Shown here piece after piece: positions 1 through 9,036 of a stretch of DNA of 64,000 nt. Each line of letters begins with the position of its first letter. The first letter of the stretch is position 1. A model generated the notes under the pieces. That model ran no database searches. It saw nothing but the letters and a program-made list of their open reading frames with translations, and had not been told where the DNA came from. A program made the translations under genes and the position numbers. This DNA is from CAVQFB01 sp963711675 (GTDB taxonomy: Bacteria; Acidobacteriota; Terriglobia; Terriglobales; Acidobacteriaceae), in the NCBI GenBank assembly GCA_963711675.1, contig CAVQFB010000008.1, positions 124,001-188,000 on the forward strand, given 5' to 3'.

Positions 1-2
1 AG

Positions 3-548
3 AAGGGGCAGAACGTCCGTCTCGCCGCGAAGCTGCTTGGCTGGAAGATCGACATCAAGAGTGAAGAAGAGAAGCGGCAAGAAGTCGAGCAGCAGATGTC
101 AGCGCTGGTCGGCCAGTCCGCCACTCCCCTGGACGCGGTGCCTGGTCTGGGTGAGGGCCTGGTGGAAAAACTTGGCGCTGCTGGAATTACCACGGTTGAA
201 GCGCTGGCAGACATGACGCCGGAGCAGCTTGAGGCCATAGAAGGCATCGGGCCCAAGACAGTGGAAAAAATCAGCCTGGCAGTGAATAATTATTTCTCCA
301 GCCTGGAAGCCGGGGAAGGTGCCGCAGTTGTTGAAGGCGAGACCGCGGAAGAAGCTGCACCAGCCGAAGCGCTCGAACAAATTCCGGTTGAGGGCAGCGA
401 AGCAGCAGATCCTGCGCAGCCTGAAGACGCTGCCGTAGACGAACTGGCTGCTCAAGCGGATAGTGCCGGTGAGCCTTCGGAGCAAGCCGTAGAACCTGCA
501 AGCGAAGGCGGGGAAGCAGTGCCCGAGCGCGAGGATGAAGCGAAGTGA
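3..548 (+). CDS. nusA: Transcription termination/antitermination factor NusA, C-terminal part
   Basis: NusA binds RNA polymerase and nascent RNA in the cytoplasm and modulates pausing, termination and antitermination. The reading frame is already open at base 3 and encodes the end of the second KH domain (GQNVRLAAKLLGWKIDI), then a linker and a helix-hairpin-helix region with two GxG hairpins (VPGLGEGLVEKL and IEGIGPKTVEKI). It finishes with a long acidic Ala/Glu-rich tail of about 80 residues. The 5' part lies outside the window; the ATG at 96 is internal and not the start. infB follows after about 105 bp, the usual nusA-infB order. Confidence 0.95.
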   Translation, partial: KGQNVRLAAKLLGWKIDIKSEEEKRQEVEQQMSALVGQSATPLDAVPGLGEGLVEKLGAAGITTVEALADMTPEQLEAIEGIGPKTVEKISLAVNNYFSSLEAGEGAAVVEGETAEEAAPAEALEQIPVEGSEAADPAQPEDAAVDELAAQADSAGEPSEQAVEPASEGGEAVPEREDEAK

Positions 549-654
549 TGCTCGCCGGGATGCATCGTGCGAGTGCTGAAAGTGGATTGCAAACCGACTG
601 CCTGAGGTTGATATGAAGACTTAACGGGACAGAGCGGGGAGAAAGAAAGGGCGG

Positions 655-3618
655 ATGAGTAAGATTCGAATCAACGATCTGGCTAGGGAGCTGGAAGTCA
701 AAAGTAAAGCCATTCTCGACGTTCTTCTGGAAGTCGGTGTCACTGAAAAGAAGACGCATTCCAGCTCCATTGAAGAGCATGAAGCCGAGAAGGTCCGCGC
801 CCACTTTCATGGCGGATCAGAAGGACAAGGGGCATCCGCCAGGTCTGCCCGCTCCTCCCGCCCTGACTCGGATGAAATTAAGACGAAGATCGACCTGTCG
901 CACATCTCAAAGCCTGGGGATGTGCTCAAGGCAATCATTCAGCGGCAGGGAGCTGCGACCGCACCGCCTGCGGCGCGTCCGGCTCCTCCACCACCTCCGG
1001 TAGAAACGAAACCCGCTGCCCCATCGATTGCACCGCCGGCAGCGAAGGCACCGGTCGCGGTGCCTCCAAAACCGGCTGTCGCGCCGCCTGCGCCTCGCAT
1101 CATCATGCCAGCGGCAAGGCCTCCGGTGACTGTTGCTCCCGCGGCTCCAGTTGCACCCGCAGAACCGGTGACTCAGCCGGCTGCCGCCACACCGCCGGTG
1201 ACCCAGCCCCCGGTACGTCCAGTGGCTCCCGTTATAGCTCCCCAGGTCTCCGCGCAGGCGAGCGCACCACCATCGCCGACTTTGACGCCTCCCTCTGCTC
1301 CGCCGCCCACGCAAACAGCTGCGCCCGCGGCGCCGGCCCGGCCAACCGTTCTGCCACCGTCGCAGCAGCCCATCGTTCAGCGCCCTCGCATGATCGTGCC
1401 GCAGACGGGGCCGCGTCCCGTTTATAAGGCACCCGTGCCGCCGCCCATGCAGCCGCGCCCACCACAGTCCGGGCCGCAGGCAGGCGCTACCAGTCGACCC
1501 GCTCCAGGGCGTCCCGTTCCCGGTCAACCGATTTTTCAACGCCCGCGTCCAACCGCACCCGGCGGGATGCGTCCGGCATTGCGTCCCGGCGAGCGCCGGC
1601 CCATGCACCCTACCCGGCAGTCGCCCACGGGCTCACGTCCACTTGGAGTAGGTCCCGGTCCCGGTACTCTGCCGCCTCCAGGTCCATCGCGGCCCGGCAG
1701 CCGGCCCGGAGCCCCTTCCCGGCGCCCGGGACAACGCTACGTTCCTCGTGGCATAAAAGAAGGTCCGATGAAGGGCTACGTGCCGCCACCGCGGCTCGTG
1801 GTCTCCAACGAACCGCAGCCCATCACGCGCAGCATTACGATCACGGAAGGTATCAGCGTCAAAGATCTTGCCGAGAAGCTTGGCGTTCGCGCCAAAGACT
1901 TGATCGCGCGACTTCTTGGACGCGGCGTTTTTGCCACCATTAACCAGACTCTGGACGCCGAACTCGCCAGCGAGATGTCGCGCTTCTTTGGCGCCGACAC
2001 GAACGTCATCAGTTTCGAAGAGCAGGCGGCTAAAGAGGTTGCCGAAGCCGCTGCCACCGGCGAAGAAGGCGCGGCCGAGGTGGTTCCGCGCCCACCCGTG
2101 GTCACGATCATGGGCCACGTCGACCATGGCAAGACGACGCTCCTCGACTCCATCCGTTCGACCAGTGTGGCCGAAGGCGAAGCTGGCGGCATCACCCAGC
2201 ACATCGGTGCTTACAAGGTTAGAATTCAGGATAAAGAGTCGCCCGCCTACGGCCGTGAAATCGTATTTCTCGACACACCGGGTCACGAAGCTTTCACCCG
2301 CATGCGCGCTCGTGGGGCGAAATCAACCGACATCGTCGTACTTGTGGTAGCGGCGGACGATGGCGTCATGCCCCAGACCCTTGAGGCCATCGACCACGCT
2401 CATGCTGCCGAAGTGCCGATCATCGTGGCGGTCAACAAAATCGACAAGCCCGAAGCGCTGCCCGACCGCGTGAAGAAGCAGCTTGCCGATCGCGGCCTGA
2501 TGCCCGAAGACTGGGGTGGCACGACTGTCTTCGTCGACGTCTCCGCGAAGAAGAAAACGAATCTGAACCTTCTGATGGAAATGATCTGCCTGGTCGCCGA
2601 TCTGCAGGAGTTGAAGGCCACACCGGATCGGCCAGCCACGGGCGTTGTTCTTGAAGCCAAGCTCGACCGTGGTCGCGGTCCCGTTGCCACCGTGCTGGTT
2701 CAGAATGGCACCCTTCGCACCAGCGACAATTTTGTCGTGGGTAATGTGTACGGCAAGGTTCGCGCCATGTTCGACGATCGCGGCGCGCAGTTGGAAGAAG
2801 CCCCTCCATCGACCCCGGTCGAAATCCTTGGTATGGAAGGTTTGCCACAAGCGGGCGACCAGTTCGTGGTTGTGGCCGATCGTGATAAGGCGCGAGGAGT
2901 TTCAGAATTTCGTGAGCAGAAGGCTCGCGAAGCGACTCTGGCAAAGAGTTCTCGCGTATCCCTGGAGGGCCTTGCCGAGCAGATGGCCAGTTCCGGCATC
3001 AAGGAACTGAACATCATTCTCAAAGCTGATGTTGGCGGCTCCGTGGAAGTGCTCACCGATTTGCTTGGGAAACTCTCCAATGACAAGGTTCGCCTGAAAG
3101 TCCTGCGTTCCGGCGTCGGCGCCATCACTGAGTCAGACGTGCTGCTGGCGTCCGCCTCGAATGCCATCATCATCGGCTTCAGTGTGCGGCCCGAGCGAAA
3201 GGCGCAGGAACTGGCGGACCAGGAGAAGGTGGACATTCGCCTGCATTCCATCATCTACGAACTGCAGGACGAAATTAAACGGGCCATGAGCGGCCTGCTC
3301 GAGCCCACCATCAAGGAAACCTATCAGGGACGCGCCCAGGTCAAGGAAACCTTCCGCATTCCGAAGGTAGGCACGATCGCGGGTTGTCAGGTTCTCGACG
3401 GGATTATCAAGCGAGACTCGGAAGTTCGCCTGCTGCGCGACAACGTCGTTGTCTTCAAGGGCAAAGTGGGGTCACTGCGCCGCTTCAAAGACGATGCCAG
3501 CGAGGTGCGCAACGGCATGGAGTGCGGTATCTCCATCGCCAACTACAGCGACATCAAAATCGGCGATGTCATCGAAGCTTTTGTCACAGAAAAGGTTGCT
3601 GCTGAGGTGATCGCCTGA
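655..3618 (+). CDS. infB: Translation initiation factor IF-2
   Basis: IF-2 is the GTPase that places initiator fMet-tRNA on the 30S subunit and promotes 50S joining. The 987-residue protein has an IF2_N helix domain at about 1-50, a Pro/Ala-rich linker at about 60-375, and a second IF2_N-like domain at about 388-440. The G domain has G1 GHVDHGKT at 487-494, G3 DTPGHE at 540-545 and G4 NKID at 594-597, followed by the beta-barrel domains II to IV. The ATG at 655 follows a GGGCGG-like purine stretch. Length is in the range of the long bacterial IF-2 forms. It lies between nusA and rbfA, as in the classical nusA-infB-rbfA operon. Confidence 0.98.
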   Translation: MSKIRINDLARELEVKSKAILDVLLEVGVTEKKTHSSSIEEHEAEKVRAHFHGGSEGQGASARSARSSRPDSDEIKTKIDLSHISKPGDVLKAIIQRQGAATAPPAARPAPPPPPVETKPAAPSIAPPAAKAPVAVPPKPAVAPPAPRIIMPAARPPVTVAPAAPVAPAEPVTQPAAATPPVTQPPVRPVAPVIAPQVSAQASAPPSPTLTPPSAPPPTQTAAPAAPARPTVLPPSQQPIVQRPRMIVPQTGPRPVYKAPVPPPMQPRPPQSGPQAGATSRPAPGRPVPGQPIFQRPRPTAPGGMRPALRPGERRPMHPTRQSPTGSRPLGVGPGPGTLPPPGPSRPGSRPGAPSRRPGQRYVPRGIKEGPMKGYVPPPRLVVSNEPQPITRSITITEGISVKDLAEKLGVRAKDLIARLLGRGVFATINQTLDAELASEMSRFFGADTNVISFEEQAAKEVAEAAATGEEGAAEVVPRPPVVTIMGHVDHGKTTLLDSIRSTSVAEGEAGGITQHIGAYKVRIQDKESPAYGREIVFLDTPGHEAFTRMRARGAKSTDIVVLVVAADDGVMPQTLEAIDHAHAAEVPIIVAVNKIDKPEALPDRVKKQLADRGLMPEDWGGTTVFVDVSAKKKTNLNLLMEMICLVADLQELKATPDRPATGVVLEAKLDRGRGPVATVLVQNGTLRTSDNFVVGNVYGKVRAMFDDRGAQLEEAPPSTPVEILGMEGLPQAGDQFVVVADRDKARGVSEFREQKAREATLAKSSRVSLEGLAEQMASSGIKELNIILKADVGGSVEVLTDLLGKLSNDKVRLKVLRSGVGAITESDVLLASASNAIIIGFSVRPERKAQELADQEKVDIRLHSIIYELQDEIKRAMSGLLEPTIKETYQGRAQVKETFRIPKVGTIAGCQVLDGIIKRDSEVRLLRDNVVVFKGKVGSLRRFKDDASEVRNGMECGISIANYSDIKIGDVIEAFVTEKVAAEVIA

Positions 3619-3638
3619 TGAGAACACCGGTCGCGTAG

Positions 3639-3669
3639 GGGCGGACGCCCTCGTCTGCCCTTTATTTTT
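3639..3669 (+). terminator. Intrinsic terminator after infB, built on a GTAGG-GCGGACG repeat
   Basis: GGGCGGACG at 3639-3647 pairs with CGTCTGCCC at 3652-3660 (eight of nine pairs Watson-Crick, one G-T) around a CCCT loop, followed by a TTTATTTTT tract. The stem belongs to the same repeat family as the element at 21381-21405, so a dispersed repeat appears to serve as terminator or attenuator between infB and the DUF503 gene. Confidence 0.65.
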
Positions 3670-3694
3670 CGATCCGCAACATGAATCTCGCGTC

Positions 3695-4063
3695 GTGCCC
3701 ATTGCCCTCCTCACGATCGAACTGAGCATCGAACATGCTCAGTCACTCAAGGACAAGCGCCAGGTGTTGCGCAGTTTGAAAGACCGGTTGCGCACGCACT
3801 TTAACGTCTCGGTAGCAGAACTTGCTCCCAGCTCTTTGTGGAACCGGGCTACCTTGGGCGTCGTCAGCATCTCCGATTCTCGAGATTACCTGGATGGCCT
3901 GATGAAAAATGTTGAGCGCCACGTACTGCGTGTCGCCAACAACAACGGGGCCGAGGTGGTCGATTCGTTCGTCGAGTTTCTTGTGATCTGGCCGCTGAAT
4001 CGCGACCCGACAGCTATGAAGCGGTTGGAACGACGCGATCCCCCTTTCCTCGCTAGTCACTGA
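3695..4063 (+). CDS. DUF503 family protein (YlxP-like)
   Basis: DUF503/YlxP proteins are small cytoplasmic proteins often encoded between infB and rbfA; a ribosome-linked role is suspected but not settled. The sequence shows the typical N-terminus (LTIELSIEHAQSLKDKRQVL), the central ISDSRDYLDGLMKNVERHV segment and the signature GAEVVDSFVEFL near residue 95. Homologues usually stop about there, whereas this one carries about 25 more residues rich in Arg and Pro, which could be a lineage extension or the result of a lost stop. The start is GTG with no strong Shine-Dalgarno, so the exact start is less certain than the family call. Confidence 0.85.
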   Translation: MPIALLTIELSIEHAQSLKDKRQVLRSLKDRLRTHFNVSVAELAPSSLWNRATLGVVSISDSRDYLDGLMKNVERHVLRVANNNGAEVVDSFVEFLVIWPLNRDPTAMKRLERRDPPFLASH

Positions 4064-4171
4064 TTTCTTTGCATCTCGGGAAGATACTTAGACCTGCTAG
4101 GGCTAAGTCGGTCGTAACCCAAGCGACCCTGCTTTTCTGATATTCTCATAAGTTTTATCCGAGGTGGCAGT

Positions 4172-4543
4172 TTGGAAAAGCGGGGCCAGAAGTACCATCG
4201 AGAGCGGCTGGGCGAAGCCCTGCGTGAGGAGATTGAGACCATCCTCGAAGGCGAACTCGGCGACCCTCGCATTGGCCTGGTAAACGTGAGCGAAGTCCAC
4301 CTCGCTCCGGATTCACGTTCTGCGCGAGTTTTCGTGGTCGTGCAAGGCAATGATCAGGAGGCGGAAGTTACCATGGAAGGCCTGCTTGCCGCAAACGGTT
4401 TCATACGCCGCGAACTGGCCGAGCGCCTGCACCTGCGCCGTCCTCCGGAATTGATTTTTCAGCAGGATCGGTCTCACGAATACGAGTCGCGAATTGACGA
4501 GCTGTTGAATCGCACCAAACGAAGGGGTAGAGGCGGAAACTAG
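4172..4543 (+). CDS. rbfA: Ribosome-binding factor A
   Basis: RbfA binds the 30S subunit late in maturation and helps process the 5' end of 16S rRNA, especially in the cold. The 123-residue product has the single KH-like RbfA fold, with the N-terminal helix RERLGEALREEIETILEGEL, the strand segment GLVNVSEVHLAPDSRSARVFV and the C-terminal RPPELIFQQDRSHEYESRIDELL. The start is TTG, preceded by GAGGTGG about 6 bp upstream, which supports this start over internal codons. It lies in the conserved order infB, DUF503, rbfA, nrnA. Confidence 0.96.
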   Translation: MEKRGQKYHRERLGEALREEIETILEGELGDPRIGLVNVSEVHLAPDSRSARVFVVVQGNDQEAEVTMEGLLAANGFIRRELAERLHLRRPPELIFQQDRSHEYESRIDELLNRTKRRGRGGN

Positions 4544-4553
4544 GGACCACGTC

Positions 4554-5501
4554 ATGCTGCACGAAGTCCTCAAACATATCGAGCAGCGCAAGCGCTTCCT
4601 GCTGACGTCACATGCGCGGCCGGATGGGGACGCCATTGGCTCGGCTCTCGCCTGCTGTCAAATCCTGCGATGTCTCGGTAAAGAGGCCGAGGTCGTCCTG
4701 CACGATCCCGTCCCGCGCATCTATCAACCGCTGCCTTTTGCCGACCGGGTGCTCCGCGCCGACCGCGTGAACGGAGACTATGAAGCGGCCATCATCCTGG
4801 AGTGCGACAGCATCCAGCGCACGCGGCTCGACGGTCTCGAGCAGAAGTTTCTCATCAGTATCGATCACCACCTGAGCGGACGGCCTTTCGCCCACGTGAA
4901 CTGGATCGATCCCCACGCGGTCGCGACCGGAGAGATGGTTTATCGCCTGGCTCGCGAGGCCAGGGTAAAGATCACTCCGGAAATCGCCACTTGCCTTTAT
5001 ACCGCTCTGATGACGGATACGGGATCATTCATGTTTCAGGGTACGAACGAGCACACCTTCGAGCTGGCCAGGGAACTGGTCCTCGCGGGCGCCGACCCGG
5101 CTCACTGCGCGCGCAACATCTACTTCGGCCACTCGACCGAGAAGATGAGACTTCTCGGCGCTGCGCTTTCCAATCTGCATCGCCAGGGTCATCTCGCGTG
5201 GATCTGGGTGACTTGCGAGCAGATGAAACAGTGTGGCGCCAGGGAAGAAGACTGCGAAGGCATTGTGAACTACGCCCTCTCCATCGGAGACGTCGAGGTG
5301 GCGGTGTTTTTCCGCGAGATGCCCGATGGCCGGTATCGCGTGAGCTTGCGCAGCAAAGGTTCGGTGAATGTCTCCACCATAGCGGAGCAGTTCGGCGGCG
5401 GCGGCCACGCCTGTGCCGGGGGATGTTCGGTTGAAGGCCCGCTCTCCGTCGCTGTGGCCCGCATCATGGCTGAGCTTAGCCGCAATTCCACCGTACAATA
5501 G
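4554..5501 (+). CDS. nrnA: Bifunctional oligoribonuclease / pAp phosphatase, DHH family
   Basis: NrnA degrades nanoRNAs and dephosphorylates 3'-phosphoadenosine 5'-phosphate with Mn2+ in the cytoplasm. DHH-family motifs are visible: SHARPDGDAIGSA (His20, Asp24, Asp26), an acidic motif near ECDS, DHH at 104-106, TDTGSF with Asp155, and the DHHA1 glycine motif FGGGGHACAGG near residue 290. The length of 315 is normal for the family. It begins 10 bp after rbfA and is very probably co-transcribed with it; rbfA-nrnA adjacency is common in several phyla. Confidence 0.93.
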   Translation: MLHEVLKHIEQRKRFLLTSHARPDGDAIGSALACCQILRCLGKEAEVVLHDPVPRIYQPLPFADRVLRADRVNGDYEAAIILECDSIQRTRLDGLEQKFLISIDHHLSGRPFAHVNWIDPHAVATGEMVYRLAREARVKITPEIATCLYTALMTDTGSFMFQGTNEHTFELARELVLAGADPAHCARNIYFGHSTEKMRLLGAALSNLHRQGHLAWIWVTCEQMKQCGAREEDCEGIVNYALSIGDVEVAVFFREMPDGRYRVSLRSKGSVNVSTIAEQFGGGGHACAGGCSVEGPLSVAVARIMAELSRNSTVQ

Positions 5502-5508
5502 AGCCCCT

Positions 5509-5757
5509 ATGGACATTTTGATGGCGCGTCAAATCGCGTCGTTCGTCGGCGCACTTTTGATTCTGGTTGCCTATGCAGGCAGTCAACTGGGCTGGATGGA
5601 TCCGCGCCAGCCCGCCTATAACATCTTGAATGCCGTCGGTTCCGGCATTCTCGCGTACATCGCGTTTCACCCGTTTCAGATCGGTTTTGTGGTGCTGGAG
5701 GTGGTGTGGACTCTCATCAGCATTTATGCGCTCATGCGAAAAGTGGCGCAGGAATAA
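5509..5757 (+). CDS. Small membrane protein, CBU_0592-like
   Basis: An 82-residue product starting at ATG 5509, 7 bp after the nrnA stop. It has two or three predicted membrane segments (FVGALLILVAYAGSQLGW, ILNAVGSGILAYIAF and IGFVVLEVVWTLISIYALM). The pattern NxxNxxGSxxLxxxA with a following E-xxW-xxIS resembles the small CBU_0592-type membrane domain of unknown function. A longer in-frame open stretch begins at 5413 inside nrnA, but the ATG at 5509 avoids overlap. Function unknown; the position suggests co-transcription with nrnA. Confidence 0.75.
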   Translation: MDILMARQIASFVGALLILVAYAGSQLGWMDPRQPAYNILNAVGSGILAYIAFHPFQIGFVVLEVVWTLISIYALMRKVAQE

Positions 5758-5798
5758 CGGCTTCTCCCAATCTGACAGTCGATCTCTAAGGCTACCCA

Positions 5799-7427
5799 TT
5801 GAACGAGAGTTTTCGCACACGTGCCGACTGGCTTCTGCTCGCCGGATTCTGCGCCTTTCTGTTTTTCTTCGGGCTGAACTATTTCGGGCTTGTCGGCGCT
5901 GACGAGCCCAGGTACGCTCAGGTGGCTCGTGAAATGCTCGCCCGTCACGACTGGATCACGCCCACCCTCGGCGGAACTCCGTGGCTGGAAAAACCTCCTC
6001 TTTATTACTGGCAGGCCATGTTGGCCTACAGTGTGTTCGGTGTGAGCGACTGGGCTGCGCGCTTGCCATCCGCCCTCGACGCCACCTTAATGATTGTCGC
6101 CATGTACTGGTTCCTGCTTCGGTTCCGCCAGAGTGCCCATCTGGACGGAGCTCTCATTGTCGCCTCCTGTGCAGCCGTGATCGCGTATGCTCGCGCTGCT
6201 TCTCCGGACATGCCCCTGACCGCGGCCCTGACCGTAGCATTGCTCACGTGGTATGCCTGGTATCAGACGGGTGGCAAGGTTTTTCTGGCGATATTCTACG
6301 CGTCCGTTGCCATCGGAACGCTGGCGAAAGGGCCGGTCGCAATCCTGCTCGTAGGTGGCATCATTACGGTTTTCGCGATTGCGCAACGAGATTGGGCATT
6401 CATCCGGCGCAGCCTTTGGATTCCGGGCGTTCTAATTTTTGGCCTGATTGCGCTCCCCTGGTACTTGCTCGTTCAACTGCGCAATCCGGAATTCTTCCGC
6501 ATCTTCATCTGGCAGCACAACTTTGCTCGCTTTGGGACCAACCTCTACCACCACCCGCAGCCGGTCTGGTTTTACTTGCCCGTGATTCTACTGGCACTGG
6601 TGCCGTGGACCATCTTTGTGAGTGCTGCAGTACTGGAAGCGATTCGCACCTGGTGGTCCGGCCGCAAGTCCCTGACGCCTACCGATAAGGACTTGAGCCT
6701 GTTTCTTCTGATCTGGCTCCTCCTGCCCGTCATTTTCTTCTCTCTGTCCAGATCCAAATTACCGGGATACATCTTGCCTTCGGTACCGGCGGGTGCGTTG
6801 CTGCTATCCGAATATCTGCATCGAGGCGCATCAGACGGAGCCTCTCCACCTCGCTGGTTGTTTGTTCTCCATTCCATGGTTGCGGCGGCTCCGATCGCGC
6901 CCGCGCTCATGATCCAGTACATCCTCGTCCAGCACAGATGTCCCTGGGGACGCGGCGGCATGGTGGCAGCGGTCGTAGCTCTCGCTGTCGCCATCGGAAT
7001 GGCAGCGACGCTGTCTCGCGGTTCCGGAATGCCTCTGTTCCGATTTGTGACGCTTGTGCCTGTGGTGCTAGCCGTCGCTGCGATTCTCCGCATCGGTGGT
7101 CCGAGCTTTGACGCGACGCTCTCCGCGCGGCCTCTGGCCCAGGAACTCGCCAGCATGGACACAAAGCACCTTCCCGTTGCCGTGCTCGGAGTCTCTCGCG
7201 AAACCGACTACGGTCTCACCTTCTATCGCAACCAGATCCCGGCACACTATGAACTCGGGCAAATCCCTTCCGGCGAGCATCTTCTGGTTGCTCCTGAAGG
7301 GGCCGAGCCGCAGATTGCGAAAGTAACGCCCGACCGCCGAGTCTCCCATCTGGGTAACTTCGCGGCCCAACACCTCGAGTATTACTGGGTCTCGGCTCCG
7401 GGAGTGATGTCGGACATGCACCACTAA
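5799..7427 (+). CDS. ArnT-like glycosyltransferase (PMT/GT83 type membrane protein)
   Basis: These integral membrane enzymes move sugars from undecaprenyl- or polyprenyl-phosphate donors to lipid A, lipids or proteins on the periplasmic side. The 542-residue protein has about 10 to 12 hydrophobic segments. The first extracytoplasmic loop carries the signature ADEPRYAQVA (Asp35-Glu36), then TPWLEKPPLYYW, and the central region has SRSKLPGYILPSVP, which is typical of ArnT-like proteins. The start is TTG with AAGG upstream. Acceptor and donor cannot be told from sequence; ArnT proper (aminoarabinose) is possible but not shown, as no arn genes are nearby. Confidence 0.85.
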   Translation: MNESFRTRADWLLLAGFCAFLFFFGLNYFGLVGADEPRYAQVAREMLARHDWITPTLGGTPWLEKPPLYYWQAMLAYSVFGVSDWAARLPSALDATLMIVAMYWFLLRFRQSAHLDGALIVASCAAVIAYARAASPDMPLTAALTVALLTWYAWYQTGGKVFLAIFYASVAIGTLAKGPVAILLVGGIITVFAIAQRDWAFIRRSLWIPGVLIFGLIALPWYLLVQLRNPEFFRIFIWQHNFARFGTNLYHHPQPVWFYLPVILLALVPWTIFVSAAVLEAIRTWWSGRKSLTPTDKDLSLFLLIWLLLPVIFFSLSRSKLPGYILPSVPAGALLLSEYLHRGASDGASPPRWLFVLHSMVAAAPIAPALMIQYILVQHRCPWGRGGMVAAVVALAVAIGMAATLSRGSGMPLFRFVTLVPVVLAVAAILRIGGPSFDATLSARPLAQELASMDTKHLPVAVLGVSRETDYGLTFYRNQIPAHYELGQIPSGEHLLVAPEGAEPQIAKVTPDRRVSHLGNFAAQHLEYYWVSAPGVMSDMHH

Positions 7428-7542
7428 GCGCGCTCGCTTGAGCCCCCGAACCTTCTTCATAACCGTTGCGCCCTATACCCGTTTGCGTACTCGCGCCTCA
7501 CGCACTAGACTTCCCATTTCGCGCGCCGTGAGGTGCGGCATA

Positions 7543-8520
7543 ATGGCGCAAGCTGAACCCATACGCCACAGGAGCCCCGTGGAGATCCTCGATCTCAGGC
7601 ACTTTTCCTCTGTCGACCTGCGTCCTCTTTTGGAAGATGAAACCCGGGCATGGGCACGCCTTCTCTCCTGGGACTACTCCGGCTCCTCTGACATGATCCT
7701 GCGCTACGTCGACTCCAAGATTCTTCCCGGCTACGCCGCCATTGAGCGCGGGCGCATCTTCGGCTATTCCTTTTTCGTTTATGAGGGAAGCAAGGGAGTG
7801 ATCGGCGATCTGTTCGTCTCCGATTCCAACCGGGGAAATCACGTGCGCGAGGTGGAAGAAAAGCTGCTCACCCACGTCATCGAGACGCTGCAGCAGTCAC
7901 CCGGCATCCATCGCATTGAAGCGCAGCTCCTCGTACACGATACAGGTGCAGTGGCGCGGCCGTTTCTGAATCAGGGGTTTCAGCGCCACGCTCGGCTCTT
8001 CATGGCTATGCCGCTTGCCCGCCCCAGCCCCACGCCGGTGTCGCATCCGGATATCGAATTCCGTCGCTGGGAGGATCACGACTATCAGACCGCGGCTGCG
8101 CTCATTACGGCTGCTTATCGTGGCCATGTGGATTCGCAGATCAATGACCAATACCGTACCTTGAGCGGCTCGCTGCGTTTTCTGAACAATATCGTAAGGT
8201 TCCCGGGGTGCGGTCTGTTCGACGTAGACTCTTCCTTCGTTGCGTTCCACCGGGCAACTCGAAACATGGTTGGCCTCATCCTCTGTTCACGGGTGCGCCA
8301 CGACGTTGGCCATGTCACCCAGGTATGTGTGTTGCCGGAGTATCGTTCTCGCGGGATTGGAGAAGTGCTGCTCGCGGCCACGGCCAACAATCTGCGCCGA
8401 CGCAGCTTCTCCCAACTTTCCTTGACCGTCACCGAGGCAAATGCGCGCGCCGTGGATCTCTACAAACGTCTGGGTTTCACGTCGAACCGGGTGTTCGACG
8501 CGTTTGTGTGGGAAGGGTAA
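7543..8520 (+). CDS. GNAT family N-acetyltransferase, two tandem domains
   Basis: The protein is predicted to transfer an acetyl group from acetyl-CoA to an amine; the substrate is unknown. The C-terminal GNAT domain is clear: HVTQVCVLPEYRSRGIGEVL contains the acetyl-CoA loop R-x-x-G-I-G, followed by TVTEANARAVDLYKRLGF. The N-terminal half (YSFFVYEGSKGVIGDLFVSD) looks like a second, degenerate GNAT fold. I take the ATG at 7543, giving 325 residues; an upstream in-frame start at 7438 would add 35 Arg-rich residues that do not look like protein. It ends the + strand run. Confidence 0.85.
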   Translation: MAQAEPIRHRSPVEILDLRHFSSVDLRPLLEDETRAWARLLSWDYSGSSDMILRYVDSKILPGYAAIERGRIFGYSFFVYEGSKGVIGDLFVSDSNRGNHVREVEEKLLTHVIETLQQSPGIHRIEAQLLVHDTGAVARPFLNQGFQRHARLFMAMPLARPSPTPVSHPDIEFRRWEDHDYQTAAALITAAYRGHVDSQINDQYRTLSGSLRFLNNIVRFPGCGLFDVDSSFVAFHRATRNMVGLILCSRVRHDVGHVTQVCVLPEYRSRGIGEVLLAATANNLRRRSFSQLSLTVTEANARAVDLYKRLGFTSNRVFDAFVWEG

Positions 8521-8578
8521 CGGCGGGAAGAGCAACTAATAAGGGATTGCGCAATCCAGGGAAGCTCTCTCCAGGTTT

Positions 8579-8654
8579 GTCACCCCGGGATCTGCAGTTG
8601 ACCTGGTGTGGGTCTTGCAGATTCCTCGCGCCAAGTTCGGGCGCTCGGAATGAC
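8579..8654. repeat. Intergenic repeat, GTCATTCCGAGC family, inverted ends
   Basis: The segment begins GTCACCCCGGGATCTGCAG and ends GCAGATTCCTCG...GCTCGGAATGAC, so its two ends are inverted relative to one another. The reverse complement of the right end starts GTCATTCCGAGCG and matches the copy at 11650. It lies in the 338 bp between the convergent GNAT gene and the gene at 8859. Confidence 0.6.
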
Positions 8655-8740
8655 AAACATATCGAACTACATTGCGGGATCGAGCAAAGCTGCGTCACTA
8701 TATTCATGATTATGCCGTGCTCAGGAAGAGGTTCCGTATC

Positions 8741-8806
8741 GTATCAGGGCGTGCCTTCAGGCACGCCGTCACTTGCCGTCTATCCGTGAGCCTTCAGGCG
8801 CTGAAA
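8741..8806. repeat. Bipartite palindromic repeat, GTATCAGGG family, copy 1
   Basis: Starts GTATCAGGGCGTGCC, forms the hairpin GGCGTGCC-TTCA-GGCACGCC, and after about 20 variable bases has a second short element GTGAGCCTTCAGGCGCTG. The same two-part layout recurs at 10748 and, with a partial second part, at 20264. It is a REP-like sequence. Confidence 0.7.
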
Positions 8807-8858
8807 ACACAAATTTGATTTGTTTGGCAGACCGTCGAAGCGAAACCAGCTGAAACCC

Positions 8859-9035
8859 CTATCTCCGGATCAGCCACATCGCCCAGCCGGCAACGAAGAC
8901 TCCCCCTACGAACATGGCGAAGCAGTAGAGGCCGTATCGAATCTGCTCACGTGACGTACTACGCTGTGTGATGCCGAAAACCACCGAGGCGAACACGGCG
9001 AACAAAACTGCGGCGCTGAAATGGGTCAGGGTCAT
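8859..9035 (-). CDS. Small membrane protein, unknown function
   Basis: A 58-residue product starting at the ATG whose complement lies at 9033-9035, one base after the stop of the upstream gene 9037-9462. It has two hydrophobic segments (THFSAAVLFAVFASVVFGI and YGLYCFAMFVGGVFVAGWAMWLI) separated by a short polar loop with Thr/Arg/Glu. I do not recognise a named family. The tight spacing implies translational coupling with the DUF6677-like gene, so the two may act together in the membrane. Confidence 0.65.
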   Translation of the reverse strand: MTLTHFSAAVLFAVFASVVFGITQRSTSREQIRYGLYCFAMFVGGVFVAGWAMWLIRR

Positions 9036-9036
9036 A

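Noticed and set aside
907..1608. A 233-codon - strand frame opposite the Pro/Ala-rich linker of infB.
   Set aside because: It arises from the GC-rich Pro/Ala codons read in antisense; it is Arg/Trp/Gly-rich with no motif.
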